Below, piece after piece: positions 9,442 through 18,810 of a stretch of 23,880 bases of DNA. The position numbers and the translations under genes are program-made. The DNA is from Gnetum montanum. Taxonomy: Eukaryota; Streptophyta; Gnetopsida; Gnetales; Gnetaceae. The DNA lies in the NCBI GenBank assembly GCA_015680685.1, contig MNCI01025089.1, positions 401,997 through 425,876 on the forward strand, written 5' to 3'. Positions within the stretch are counted from its first letter, which is position 1; every line of letters begins with the position of its first letter. The notes below the pieces were generated by a model, which saw nothing but the letters and a program-made list of their open reading frames with translations, searched no databases and was not told the DNA's origin.

Positions 9442-10510
9442 AGTTTTTATGTTAAACTACACACTTAGAAAAATTTCAATACACAATCCAAGTTCACAAC
9501 ACGAAATCCCACAAAGTGGAATAACAGCATCAAAACTAGAACAAAATGGCCAAAAGGAAATCATCAACAAAAATTATCAAAAAAACATTAATTTAATATA
9601 AACCCCTTCTAGCCCCTTCCCAACACTTTACAAATCCCTAGGATCATGAGACATTGAAAAAAATAAGTATTCAAAGTCAATATTACCCATATCCACAGGG
9701 TTAAATGCATAATAACCTCAAAAGCTTGATTTCATGTGACCTTACGGAAACATTAGATGAAAATTAACCACTTAGAAAAATTTGATGATTCCACTATCAT
9801 TGGAATTATAAAATATTAAGATACAACCCCATAATAATAAAATATAAAGAGTTATTAGCCAATGTTTTAGAAAAAATTACAAAATTAACCTAATCGTGGT
9901 CATCCTAGTAAAAACCCCATTTTGCATGAGCTAATAGAAACACCCATTAGTAGCAAATCGTTTGTCCAAATTCAATGATTCCACCACCATTGAAATTCAT
10001 GAATGATAAAGTAAACAAACATAACTTTAAAACTTAAAATTTTGTATCCACTTACTATATAGAAACTACCAAATTTATAACAAAAAATAGCCAAAAACTA
10101 AAAAGCCACTTAACATAGCCTAACAGAAACAACCATAAAAAATTAACCATTGAAATTAATTGGTTCAAAAATATAATAGATTAAAAAAACACCATGCAAT
10201 GGCCCTATATTTGTGAAAAAAAATAAAAACCTGATTGTTTTAGTATGAAAAAGTTCATAAGTGATGTTGCTTTTTTGGGTGGAAAAAGTAGAAAACCCAT
10301 GGAATCCATGGAAAATAGCATTTATTCCATGATAAAAATAAAACCCAAAGCTCAACTAACATAAAAAATGAATAAACATAACCTAAATCTATGATGTAAC
10401 TTTACAAAGTTCTAGATGGACAAATGCACAAGCCTAGATCTAAAAATAGGAATACATGGAATAAACCTAATGAATGGAATAGGTGGAATAAATTAAACAA
10501 ATAATTAAGG
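9442..10510. repeat. AT-rich noncoding block with degenerate ~185-bp repeats
   Basis: No coding signal. Three diverged blocks sharing GAAACA, ATTAACCA or similar, and ATTCAATGATTCCACYACCATTG recur at about 9745, 9930 and 10115, a spacing near 185 bp. The spacing is close to that of the better-preserved array that follows, so this may be an older, more eroded arm of the same or a related array. The remainder, especially 10215-10510, shows no repeat I can align. Confidence 0.45.
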
Positions 10511-12715
10511 TTGACTACATTAGAAATTGTATGCCTATGTTAGGCCAACATAGTCACTAGTGAATCCTTGCATAATCCACTTAAAAACCTCAAAACATGT
10601 CATTTCCAAGCCAAAAATCCACCTCCCGAGAATTGCAAAACCTAGTAGAGTTAAAAGCCATGACAAAGCTTACCACAATTTTCCATTTTTAGCATTTTCC
10701 AATTCCAACTACATTTGATATTACATGACTATGTTGGGCTAGTGTTTTCACTAGTCGTGCCTAGTATAGTCCACCTAGAAAGCGTAAAACAAGTCATTTC
10801 ATAGTCAAAATCACCTCCCAAGAGTCCCAGAACCTAGCTAAACTGAAAACCAAGATAGCACTTACTACCTTTCCTTCTTTGGAATAGTTTCAAATCCAAA
10901 CTATGCTCATGAAGGTATGAATACAGTAGGTCAGCATAGTCACTAGTGTTTCTTAGTGTAGTCCATCCAAAATTGACCAAGAATTGCAATAAAGTACCCA
11001 GATCCACTTTTGGCAAACCCTAGAACCTCCTTAGAGCTTGTTTGATCATAAAGCTTGCCACTTTTCCCATTTTTTGAACATTTCAACACCAACTACATTG
11101 GGGAGGGTGTGACTACACTAGGAAAATGTAGTCACTAGTGTTGTCCACCATAGTCCACATAAAAATAATCAAAAGCTTTTACAAATAGCCCAAAATTTAA
11201 TTTTGGAAGTCTTGGACCCTATTGGAGCTAATTTTAGCAATAAAACTCGATATTTCCCATCTCCAAAACCCAAACTATGATGACAACTACTATGACTATG
11301 TTGCACCAATGTGGTCATTAGTGTTTTGTAATGTAGTCCACATTCTAGAGCCTAAAACATCTCAAATTCAATTGCTATAACACCATTTCCAACTACACAA
11401 CCTTACTAGAGCACATTGAGATAATTAGACCTTGGCAATTAAGCCAAAATTCAACATTTTTTGAATTTTCAATTTCAACTATGCTAAGGGGGACTATGAC
11501 TATGCTAGTCCAACGTAGTCACCATCCAACCCTAATGTAGTCCACTTCAATATTCACAAAATCAATAGTAAAGAAGACAAAAGAAATTTTGATGGACCCT
11601 AGAACCTTACTAGATCCTCTCTAGCCATGAAGCCCACCTTTTCTCATAATTTTTAAAAATCACAACCTTGACTATACTGAAAGGTTAAGTGACTATGTTG
11701 GGCCTACATAATCACTACTAGGGCCTAGTGTAGTCCACCTAAAATTCATTAAAAAAATTACCAAAAATAGCTTAAAGTTCATTTTTCAAAGTATTATAAT
11801 CCTATCAAAGTTAATTTTAGTAATAAAAATTAATTTTTTTCACTTTTAAAACTTATATATACTAGATTATTACATGACTAAACTAGGCTGGTGTAGTCAC
11901 TACTAGGGCCCAATGTAGTCCACTTGAAATTAGCCAAAATAGCTTAAAAGTTGTTCAAATTGACTTCCAAAAAGATCCAAAACCTTGCTAGAGCATGCCT
12001 AGACTTTAAAACCCTGGGAAATAAGCCAATATGCATCATTTTCTATCATTTTTTCATCCAAGTTTCTTAACTATGCAAGGAACTACATGCCTAGCATATT
12101 TATAGTGTATTTGATAGTTCAAAACTCAAACAAGCATCAAAACTAGTAACTTTGGCATCTAAACCCTAACTAGAAACACAAGTGATCCTAGAAGTCCATT
12201 AGCATGGTCAATTCATCTTAGAAACTCACCAAAATTCATTTCTCATGCAAGACTACATTGAAGAAGCTAGTGACTACATTGGGCCAACATAGTCATAGTA
12301 GGAAGGGAAAATGTAACAATAACAATAAGAGGTATACCACTCAGAATGATCAAAAACTAATCTAGAATGCCCAAAACCTTGCCCCCATGTCACCTAGCTA
12401 TAATTCCACTTTGTTTTAGCCATAGAAACCCCATGAACTTATTTATTCCTTGTGACTACACTAGTGCTCGCTAGCCCAAAACAATCACAAATAGAAACAT
12501 TTTTTTAGCCTTCTAGAAGGTCAAAATGGTGACAGAACTTGTAAATATTCAATACCAACACCTTGTGCTAGCTATCCATACCCTTGGAAGCCTAAAAGTG
12601 ACCATACTAAGCCCTGTTAACTATCCTTGAGTGTTGAATACACTGGAGAATGCATTACTATGCTAGGCAAACGTAGTCACTAGTAGGGCCTAGTGTAGTC
12701 ACAAGAAAAAGTGCT
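10511..12715. repeat. Tandem array of ~193-bp units with internal dyads
   Basis: About twelve units lie head to tail. Using TAGTCACTAG-like anchors they fall at 10551, 10745, 10937, 11129, 11312, 11516, 11709, 11894, about 12090, 12290, 12482 and 12674, a mean spacing of 193 bp with a range of roughly 183-204. Each better-preserved unit carries a first dyad (GACTATGTTGG / CCAACATAGTC type), then CACTAGT...GGCCTAGTG, then TAGTCCACCT, then an A-rich stretch, CCTAGAACCTWGCTAGAGC-like sequence, and a T/C-rich CATTTTCCAATTCCAACTA stretch. The array occupies the position of RT, RNase H and integrase core in element A. It has no coding capacity. Long internal tandem arrays are known in Tat/Ogre elements, usually in the 3' untranslated region, and can seed satellites. 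Confidence 0.85.
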
Positions 12716-13369
12716 AATTTTTCCTAAAAATATCCCTGAAATAACCCCATCACATGCCCAACCTCTATTGGTTACCCTATAGCCCCATAGAATGGCTTGG
12801 TAAGGCCTAAAACTAGCAAAATCTAACCCCATTTGACCAATATTGGCCAAGTTTTATCACATGTATTTCATCCTAATGTATTTGACCTTGTTTCGTGGTG
12901 TTTTGACTTGTTTTGACCTTGTGATGCATTATTGACCCTGACTACCATCAACTAATCTCATTTAGCCTCTATATCATGTTAGTTTCATTACGTTTGTTCT
13001 TGTCTTATCTATTAAGATTTTTGTTGGACCTTGTTTAGCCTTTGATTGGTATTAAGTGATGGGGTTTGATCATCTTTGACCATAATCTAATATCATGTAA
13101 CAATGACCTACCAAGGCCTTAAACTGGAAGCATGGCCTACTAAACTAGTAACATGATCTACTAAGGCCTAAAACTAGTCAAAGTGTAACTATAGTTGACC
13201 ATCATGTTGCAACTTATTTTAAATTTTGTTTCCAACCTTTATGTTCCCATCGGTTTGCCTTTATTTAACCTCTTATAGCTTTTGTTAATCTTGTTTAATC
13301 ATGTTGAGTTATGTTTTGGCTAATTACTATAGTATTCTATATCATTTTGGCATTATTTACTCATTTTAC
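12716..13369. other. Noncoding spacer between array and integrase remnant
   Basis: No RT, RNase H or integrase-core motif was found. It holds single or paired copies of the AAGGCCTAAAACT unit (12788-12820 and 13101-13180) and several scattered TTGACCTTG words around 12880-12950. It is probably derived from the same foreign or expanded noncoding block. Confidence 0.5.
13101..13180. repeat. AAGGCCTAAAACTGG-type repeat, locus 3
   Basis: Three units of about 29 bp: ATGACCTACCAAGGCCTTAA..., a shortened CATGGCCTACTAAACTAGTA, and CATGATCTACTAAGGCCTAA. The same family is present at 9143 and 13722. Confidence 0.6.
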
Positions 13370-13637
13370 CTAGGTGCTACTTATTGTGCTTATGATGGCT
13401 ATGTAGGATTAGAGTATCGACATCACAACATCCCCATAACCTTAACAACCACAAGATCAAAGGGACCTAGTCCTCAAGGTCATCTGTGAGCATGTAGACA
13501 AGTTTTCAGCTAACTCAAAATGGACTTTCCTAATCACCAAGGCCTATTGCAATAGAAAATTCAAGATAGGTGACATGAAGGAAAATGAGTTGGTCAATGT
13601 AGTCAATCATTCCTATCTAAAGCCTTACTACATGTAG
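13370..13637 (+). pseudogene. Integrase C-terminal remnant of element A
   Basis: Integrase inserts the cDNA copy into host DNA. From 13446, in one uninterrupted frame ending with TAG at 13635-13637, the sequence reads QRDLVLKVI, then KFSANSKWTFLITKAY, CNRKFKIGDM, and ends VNHSYLKPYYM. This is the C-terminal GPY/F-type module and the closing N-x-x-x-L-K-x-Y-Y of Tat-type pol; the Gly-Pro pair is changed to Trp-Thr. Upstream in another frame, LGATYCAYDGYVGLEYRHHN from 13370 resembles the end of the integrase core (GAT...YG...LP.E). About 100 residues expected between the two are missing, so there is an internal deletion. The catalytic D-D-E region is absent. Confidence 0.75.
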
Positions 13638-13721
13638 CCTACAAATGAAATTAAAAACCTTCATAGCCAACAACAAGTGAGCCTACATGGTAACTTTTGT
13701 ATGACTAAAGGGACATCTTTC

Positions 13722-13779
13722 TATGGTCCTTTAAGGCCTTAAACTGGCAACATGGCTGACCAGGGCCTTAAATTAGCAA
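13722..13779. repeat. 29-bp tandem duplication, locus 4
   Basis: Two adjacent 29-bp units, at 13722-13750 and 13751-13779, share ATGG, GGCCTTAAAYTGGCAA-like cores. They belong to the family at 9143, 12788 and 13101. Confidence 0.65.
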
Positions 13780-14160
13780 TACTGGGGATTGTGGTAGATT
13801 GGTTTTATTTATCATTCTACATGGCCTTATGCATATCATTGTAATAGAATGATGTCTTTAATTGGTTTCTTGTTCTCTTAGAGTTGTTCTTGTAGGATGA
13901 AGCCTAGAGTCATCATGAAAATGCAACTCACTATGATAGCAAGTCACCACGTGACCTCGATGCGTAAGATTTGGTGAGTTTATCCTATTGTTCCAAGAGT
14001 GCTTGTCTCATATCATTTCCATTACAATTTCATTGATCCCAACCCCATAGCTTAATTATAACCCTCCTTACCTTGGATAACAATGTTGACTAATGTTTAA
14101 CACTCATGCACTATGGTCATACGACATCCCTTCATCATGCTCCATCATCAAGACCATTAA

Positions 14161-14285
14161 GTGTAGCACATATCATTTAATGGGAAAACCACCAAGTCCA
14201 CTTGAATGTAACACATCTCATTTAGTGGGAAACCATCTATGCCATCAAATGTAACACCTATCACTTGATGGGAAAATCTAAATCA
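14161..14285. repeat. 43-45-bp tandem repeat, three units
   Basis: Units start at 14161, 14206 and 14249. Each carries GTAACACATATCATTTAATG or a close variant, then GGGAAAACCA and a spacer ending in CTTGA or ATCAA. Diverged but in register. Confidence 0.7.
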
Positions 14286-14765
14286 AAACTAGCTTTGGGA
14301 AAGAGACCCAATGAAGGTTTCATTCCATAAAAAAACAATGGGGATGCAAAATTATCAAGAATCTAGATGGTTGAGAAAAATCAACAAGCCTATGCTTCTA
14401 GACATCCAAAGGGAGAAGAAAAATGACCAAAGACACCTTGGAGTGAGGTCCTAGTTCCTTATATGCATTTGTTGAGTGAATCACACATCAAAGCATATAG
14501 TGAAAAAACCTATCAATTATCTAACATGTTAGTGTCACATTGTAGATGTGATGACAACATTTAGAATTCATTGTTAGCCTTCACAACCATTTTCTTATGA
14601 CCTCACTACCATTTCACCATTATAACCTTCTCCCATCATCACAATGACTATTGGGCTTGGTTCAACACTACTAAATCAAGTGTGCAGGAGGAACATTGGT
14701 GATAGGCCTACAATGGTGTTTTGTATTCTTTGTTGATGTCTGTTAGGTCAATCCTCCAAACATAA

Positions 14766-14776
14766 ATAAAGAGAAG
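14766..14776 (+). other. Polypurine tract candidate of element A
   Basis: ATAAAGAGAAG immediately precedes the 3' LTR start at 14781. A purine tract directly 5' of the 3' LTR primes plus-strand DNA synthesis in LTR elements. Its place supports reading 14781-16136 as the 3' LTR rather than as an unrelated solo LTR. Confidence 0.5.
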
Positions 14777-15417
14777 CTAATAAAACACCAAAAAAATTCA
14801 TGTTGCAACCTTCATTTCCAAACTTAAGTCAAGGATTCATTGTAAATGTGAGATATGTAGTCCATGAGCTACAATCTTACATATTTCAATTTTTTGGGGC
14901 CAAAAATGCCTCAAAAGTTGTTATTTCCTAACTTCCTAAGTAGAAAAAGGTACGTCATGTCTATATTTGATCTTGGAAAGGCTGAAAATACCTTGGGAAT
15001 GGCTAAAATTGGTATTTCTATGAGTCTTTGTAGTGTTATAGCTGTAACTACGCTGGATCCATCAATTTCAATGGGTGCTATAGTATACACAATGCTAAAA
15101 TAGATGAGAAGTTTTATTCTATTTTAGAAGATGATAGTTGCCAGTGTGGTCACCACCAAGACCCAGTAGAACTGCAACATTGGAATTGCTAGAATTTTCA
15201 TGTTTTCCAATAGTAACTAGCATAATCATCGGAAGTCTTCAATGGCTAGTGTAAATAACATTTTCCAACAGTTTCCAAATTTTTCCAACATTTTCCTACA
15301 TTTCTCACATTTCCAATTGTTTCCATATTCCACCACTTTTGGCATTTCCCAATAACCTTAGCATATTCCACCAAAGCCAACATAGTAAGGATGGTGCCAG
15401 CATAATCACAAAAGTTC

Positions 15418-15437
15418 ATCTACTAGTTATAGTAAAT
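15418..15437 (+). promoter_or_regulatory. Promoter-proximal palindrome, 3' LTR of A
   Basis: ATCTACTA and TAGTAAAT around a GTTA loop pair at seven of eight positions, with one C-A mismatch. It sits at the same place as the perfect palindromes at 3117 and 16858. Confidence 0.45.
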
Positions 15438-15474
15438 GGATGGATTTTGTGGCTATAGTCCATACCAGACTTAC

Positions 15475-15482
15475 TATAAATA
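15475..15482 (+). promoter_or_regulatory. LTR TATA box, 3' LTR of A
   Basis: TATAAATA in ACTTACTATAAATAG is a full consensus match at the position equivalent to 3174 in the 5' LTR. Confidence 0.55.
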
Positions 15483-16004
15483 GAAACTACACTAATATTT
15501 GATAGTTTTTGCAGTTGTAAATTAATGTCAATCTATTAATAATCATGGAAATGATGCACAAACCCAAAAATAGGAAATATACCCTATATATATCAAATGT
15601 AAACACCATATTCTAGTTGGGAGATTTTGACATCTACAACCTTCATAGCAATTTGAACTTTGGCATAAGCAATAGCATTTTTTGCATTTTCACAACCAAC
15701 AAAGTCCACTACAATATTTTAGCACTTTTTGATAGTAGAAACTAATACTATGCTAGGTAGATAGACTTCCACATAGCTACCATTGCATCAAAAGTGAAAT
15801 CTCATTTTCATAACCACATTGTAGACCCTAGTGAAAACTAATGAAAATTTGTTGGAAATTGCAGCTGGGAAGAAATCGAATTATGGAGTTGCCATAAAAC
15901 ATAGCCTACGTTCTCTAATGAACTTCTAGATCTTACAAGTAACCTTCATATGCTCTTGGCACAAAGTATGTAGTTTGTGAACATTATTCTTTATTTATGA
16001 TTTA

Positions 16005-16010
16005 AATAAA
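16005..16010 (+). promoter_or_regulatory. LTR poly(A) signal, 3' LTR of A
   Basis: AATAAA in GATTTAAATAAAGTTATTGT corresponds to the signal at 3678 in the 5' LTR. Confidence 0.5.
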
Positions 16011-16177
16011 GTTATTGTTCATGTTGTGAAAATTTTAGTTAATGTTTCCATTTTTTTGCTCGTTATCATTTTGGATTTACAACTTCAACTCCATTTCTAT
16101 TACCATTTCCAAAACCATTTACATTTCCTTTTACACTTTCATAACTCCTTGGGTGATCAGACATACTATCTAGAGTG

Positions 16178-16215
16178 CCTTGAATCCCATTTTTGGAGGC
16201 CCTTGGGATTCAGGG
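16178..16215. repeat. Hairpin at the A/C element junction
   Basis: CCTTGAATCCCA (16178-16189) and TGGGATTCAGGG (16204-16215) form a 12-bp stem with one G-T wobble and a 14-nt loop. It lies between the end of the 3' LTR of element A and the first recognisable sequence of LTR C. Confidence 0.55.
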
Positions 16216-16539
16216 TTAAAATTATCTCAGTGCTTGGATTTTTTGATTTTCATTCTAGTAACCAAAATTTCTAGCATGAAACCTAAGGCTAAACTTCATT
16301 GTAAATGTGAATATTGCAATATAAGAGATGAAATTGTACATACTTTAGCTTTTGGGGGTGAAAAACACCTCATAAGTAGTCAAAGCCTCAACCCCCAAGT
16401 GAAAAAAGTGACATTATGCCTATATTTGGGCATGGGAGGGTTCAAAATGCCTTTTGGACTACCAAAATTGTCATTTTGATGGGTTTTATGGGGGGTATAA
16501 CATTTGCTACGCTAAAAACACCTATGAGATGTGTAACAT

Positions 16540-16850
16540 CACCCATGCCTACTGTTGTGGGTATAACTCTTACACACCCTGCATTGCTACTGCATCCCCC
16601 CAACATTGCACCTTTCCCCTAGTGTGGATGTCATACCCCTAATGTAGGTGCCATATCCCTAGCATGGCTATTATACCCCCAATAGGGATGTCATACCCCA
16701 GCATTGCTACTACACTCCCCAATGTTGCACCTAGCTTGGGTCCAACATTGCTCTACTGTGGGTCCAACGTTACTCTAGAGAGGATCCAACATTACTCTAG
16801 CATGGCTCCTACAAGCCCAATGTTGCTATTTGGAGGCCTAGTATGGGTAA
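16540..16850. repeat. C-rich ~20-bp minisatellite in LTR C
   Basis: From about 16616 the units are close to 20 bp: CCCTAATGTAGGTGCCATAT, CCCTAGCATGGCTATTATAC, CCCCAATAGGGATGTCATAC and further variants ending CATTGCTACTACACTC. Downstream, GGGTCCAACATTGCTCTA-like units follow at about 21-26 bp. The block occupies U3, upstream of the palindrome at 16858. Confidence 0.65.
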
Positions 16851-16857
16851 AATTCCT

Positions 16858-16877
16858 ATTTACTATTTTTAGTAAAT
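16858..16877 (+). promoter_or_regulatory. Promoter-proximal palindrome, LTR C
   Basis: ATTTACTA and TAGTAAAT are perfect 8-bp arms around TTTT. The equivalent in LTR A (3117) keeps the pairing with G-C in place of A-T at the outer pair. A decayed TATA-like CATACATA follows at 16915-16922. Confidence 0.5.
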
Positions 16878-17559
16878 GAAATGATTTTGCTACCTTGGGG
16901 GTATCAAAACTTACCATACATAGACACCTATAACACCTACATATAACAACAAATTTCTCAACAATTAGACATAAAATTTGCAGCAAAATTCATGCCAAAA
17001 ACCTTATAAAAATCAATCTCAAATACCATAAAAGGATTCCACATTTTTGAGAATTCCACCACTTGCAAACACAAAGCTTTTTGAGCAATTTGTAGCATGG
17101 AACCCATAACAGTTTCTAGCAATTGAGATTTTTTAGCATCATATTTTTTTTAGTGCTAAAAAGAGGGCCTCTACCCAAATTGTATGTCCAAATCTATTGC
17201 ATGTATGCCAATGTTACCTACAACTTGGAAATTTTGAAATTTTGTTAATTTTTTTTTGTGAAAGCTCTATTAACACCTTTTCTATTGCAAAACCAATGAT
17301 GCAACCCATACCTCCCTATCACCAAAACCTAGTGTGAAGGTTACATGTTCTTTAGGTTTTTTGGTAAATTTCATAATAGTTGCTGGAAATTTTCCAGAAA
17401 AGCTAGTGTTGTTGTTTTGCCATCCAAAATTTCACACCCCTCTACTCTGAAAATTTCACAATAAAGCCAATGTGGATGTTATACCTCTAGCATAGGTGTT
17501 TGGATTTTGGCAAAAAACTCAAAACAATTGTTGGATTTTCTAAAGCCAACATGATTTTG

Positions 17560-17760
17560 TATCATACCCCCCTTAGCGTGGGTGTGTGTCATACACCCCC
17601 ACCACTCATCCACACCTCCCTCATTGTGGGTTTCATCCCACCCCTCAACATTGATGATGTACACCCTTCAACAAGGTTGTGTGTCATATCCTCCTCAGCA
17701 TGGGTAGGTGTCATAACCCCTTTCAATGTGGGTGTCATACCCCCTCATGTTGTGAATTTT
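17560..17760. repeat. CCCC/GTGGGTGT minisatellite in LTR C
   Basis: Six or more irregular units of about 25-35 bp combine CATACCCCC with a following GTGGGTGT or GTAGGTGT. A single similar unit lies at about 17470-17500. The C-rich and G-rich halves are roughly complementary, so each unit is a weak inverted repeat. Confidence 0.6.
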
Positions 17761-17879
17761 TTCACTCTTGTGGCTAAGAGGGGAGAACTCCAACATAGTG
17801 GAAGTGGGTAAGATAATCATTGGTACCTTACCCCCTTACACCCCCTTCCATTTATAGCAAACTACACCATTGCAAAATC

Positions 17880-18241
17880 CAACTTGCTAAAATTTTTACT
17901 AAAAATAATAAGATGTTCAAACAACATCTTTTAACAATGTTTTTCAGCTAATCAACTATCCTACTCCTTAACTAACAAATATGGTATCCAACCAAGATGT
18001 AGTTCATGTTTATGATTTGAAATATCCCACAATTAGAGAATGAAGGCAATCACGTAGAAAAAGAGGCAAAAACCTAGGTTTCCTAATCAATAACTACCTT
18101 TATTCCAAGATACAAGTCAGTCTCTTAATGTCATGCTCTAAATGTAATGCTAAGCATCAATTCAAAATCATACACTAGGATGGAAAAGAGTACATTCCAT
18201 CCCCTTATGGCCAAATCCCCCTCATAGAATTTTATACATAA
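17880..18241 (+). other. Leader of element C
   Basis: Similar to 4020-4381 of element A, including CAACTATCCTACTCCTTAAC (A: CCATCCTACCCCTTAAC), AATCATACACTAGGATGG and TTCCATCCCCTTATGGCCAA. Noncoding. Confidence 0.6.
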
Positions 18242-18810
18242 ATGTTCATACAACTCATAGAGGTTGATGATTTTAGTGAGGGAATTAGCTTAGTGGATTG
18301 GTAAGAAGAAGAAGAAGAAGAGTTTAAGGCCGAATAGAAGCTGGATACCTTTATTTGAAGTCTATTCCAATATTTTGCTTTCCAAACAACTGCACCTATC
18401 TCTATGTCTATTACCACATCGATGGGATATGTCCCTTAACCCAACTCTCTTCCTATCCATCCTACCATGCTTGGGTTTACATCCATCATCGCCACACACT
18501 AGACATAACCTATGTTCCAATTCACATCCTTCTTCTTGTTAATGCCCTTTAATACACAGCCTCACTCGCTCATCGACATTGGTGGTGTCTACCTCACCAT
18601 ATTCCTTTGTCATATTGGTGGGACCCTCATTGGGGTCCCAAGCAACACAAACCTTCAAAATGTTATTTTCTCCCTTCATACCAAAAGTTCCAACTCAAAC
18701 CTCTTTCTCCTTATTTAACCCACCTCTAACAGTGGTTACCCAACCTCTACCATCTATATCAATACCCATCACATAGTTCCATGTCTCACAATTTCTTCCT
18801 CAACCATTAA
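18242..18810 (+). pseudogene. Truncated gag start of element C
   Basis: ATG at 18242 opens MFIQLIEVDDFSEGISLVDW and is then broken by a stop, followed by a GAA-repeat encoding EEEEEEF. It matches the gag start of element A at 4382 in start codon, length and acidic stretch. The following Ser/Thr/Pro-rich part is colinear with A 4500-4950, for example near CCCAACTCTCTTCCTATCCA (A CCCAACTCTCCTTCTATCTA). Homology ends at about 18800, before the Retrotrans_gag core, where element D begins. Confidence 0.7.

Larger units (their letters stand above)
13638..14765 (+). other. 3' untranslated region of element A
   Basis: No gene is seen between the pol stop and the polypurine tract. It contains a two-unit AAGGCC-type repeat (13722-13779) and a three-unit 43-45-bp repeat (14161-14285). 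Long 3' untranslated regions with small tandem repeats are typical of Tat/Ogre elements. Confidence 0.55.
2475..16136 (+). mobile_element. Element A: degenerate Tat/Ogre-like Ty3/gypsy retrotransposon
   Basis: A single old LTR retrotransposon is the simplest reading of this 13.7-kb stretch. Two direct repeats of about 1.33-1.36 kb bound it (2475-3806 and 14781-16136), matching at very roughly four bases in five by eye. Between them, in the expected order, lie a gag start, a Retrotrans_gag-like core, a degenerate zinc-knuckle-like motif, a Tat-type PR, an integrase C-terminal remnant and a purine-rich tract abutting the 3' LTR. Reverse transcriptase and RNase H are missing and replaced by tandem repeats. 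Tat/Ogre lineage is assigned from the DEG protease active site and the HRDAL segment upstream of it. The internal copy carries an extra AT-rich insert at 5685-7050. Target-site duplications could not be identified because the exact LTR ends are eroded. Confidence 0.75.
14781..16136 (+). repeat. 3' LTR of element A
   Basis: Colinear with 2475-3806 over its whole length, about four in five bases matching by eye, with small indels. It keeps a better TATA box (15475-15482) and the AATAAA signal (16005-16010). Similarity to the 5' LTR fades after CAACTTCAACTCCATTTCTA-like sequence near 16136. Downstream lies a hairpin and then the diverged LTR of element C. Open frames such as 14864-15103 are non-coding shadows, shared only in part with the other LTR. 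Confidence 0.8.
16270..17870 (+). repeat. 5' LTR of element C, with minisatellite expansions
   Basis: Anchors shared with LTR A include TGTAAATGTGA, a CAAGTGAAAAAAGTGACATTATGCCTATATTT-type segment (in A AAGTAGAAAAAGGTACATCATG), a run resembling GGAATGGCTAAAATT, the palindrome at 16858 and CACTTGCAAA. Two C-rich minisatellites (16540-16850 and 17560-17760) have no counterpart in LTR A. The boundary with the leader is uncertain. Frames such as 16180-16479, 16416-16622 and 17500-17811 encode nothing recognisable and are repeat-driven. Confidence 0.55.
16270..18810 (+). mobile_element. Element C: truncated relative of element A
   Basis: Diverged similarity to element A runs from about 16290 (A 2530) to about 18800 (A 4950), in the same order: LTR start, promoter palindrome, poly-T/CTTGCAAA region, leader and gag start. 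The similarity stops abruptly near 18810, where the U3-like array of element D begins. The simplest reading is that D inserted into the gag of C. The rest of C would lie beyond the window. Confidence 0.65.

Noticed and set aside
16026-16642. Several overlapping plus-strand frames in LTR A/C
   Set aside because: They lie in LTR sequence, overlap in different frames and are not conserved between LTR copies.
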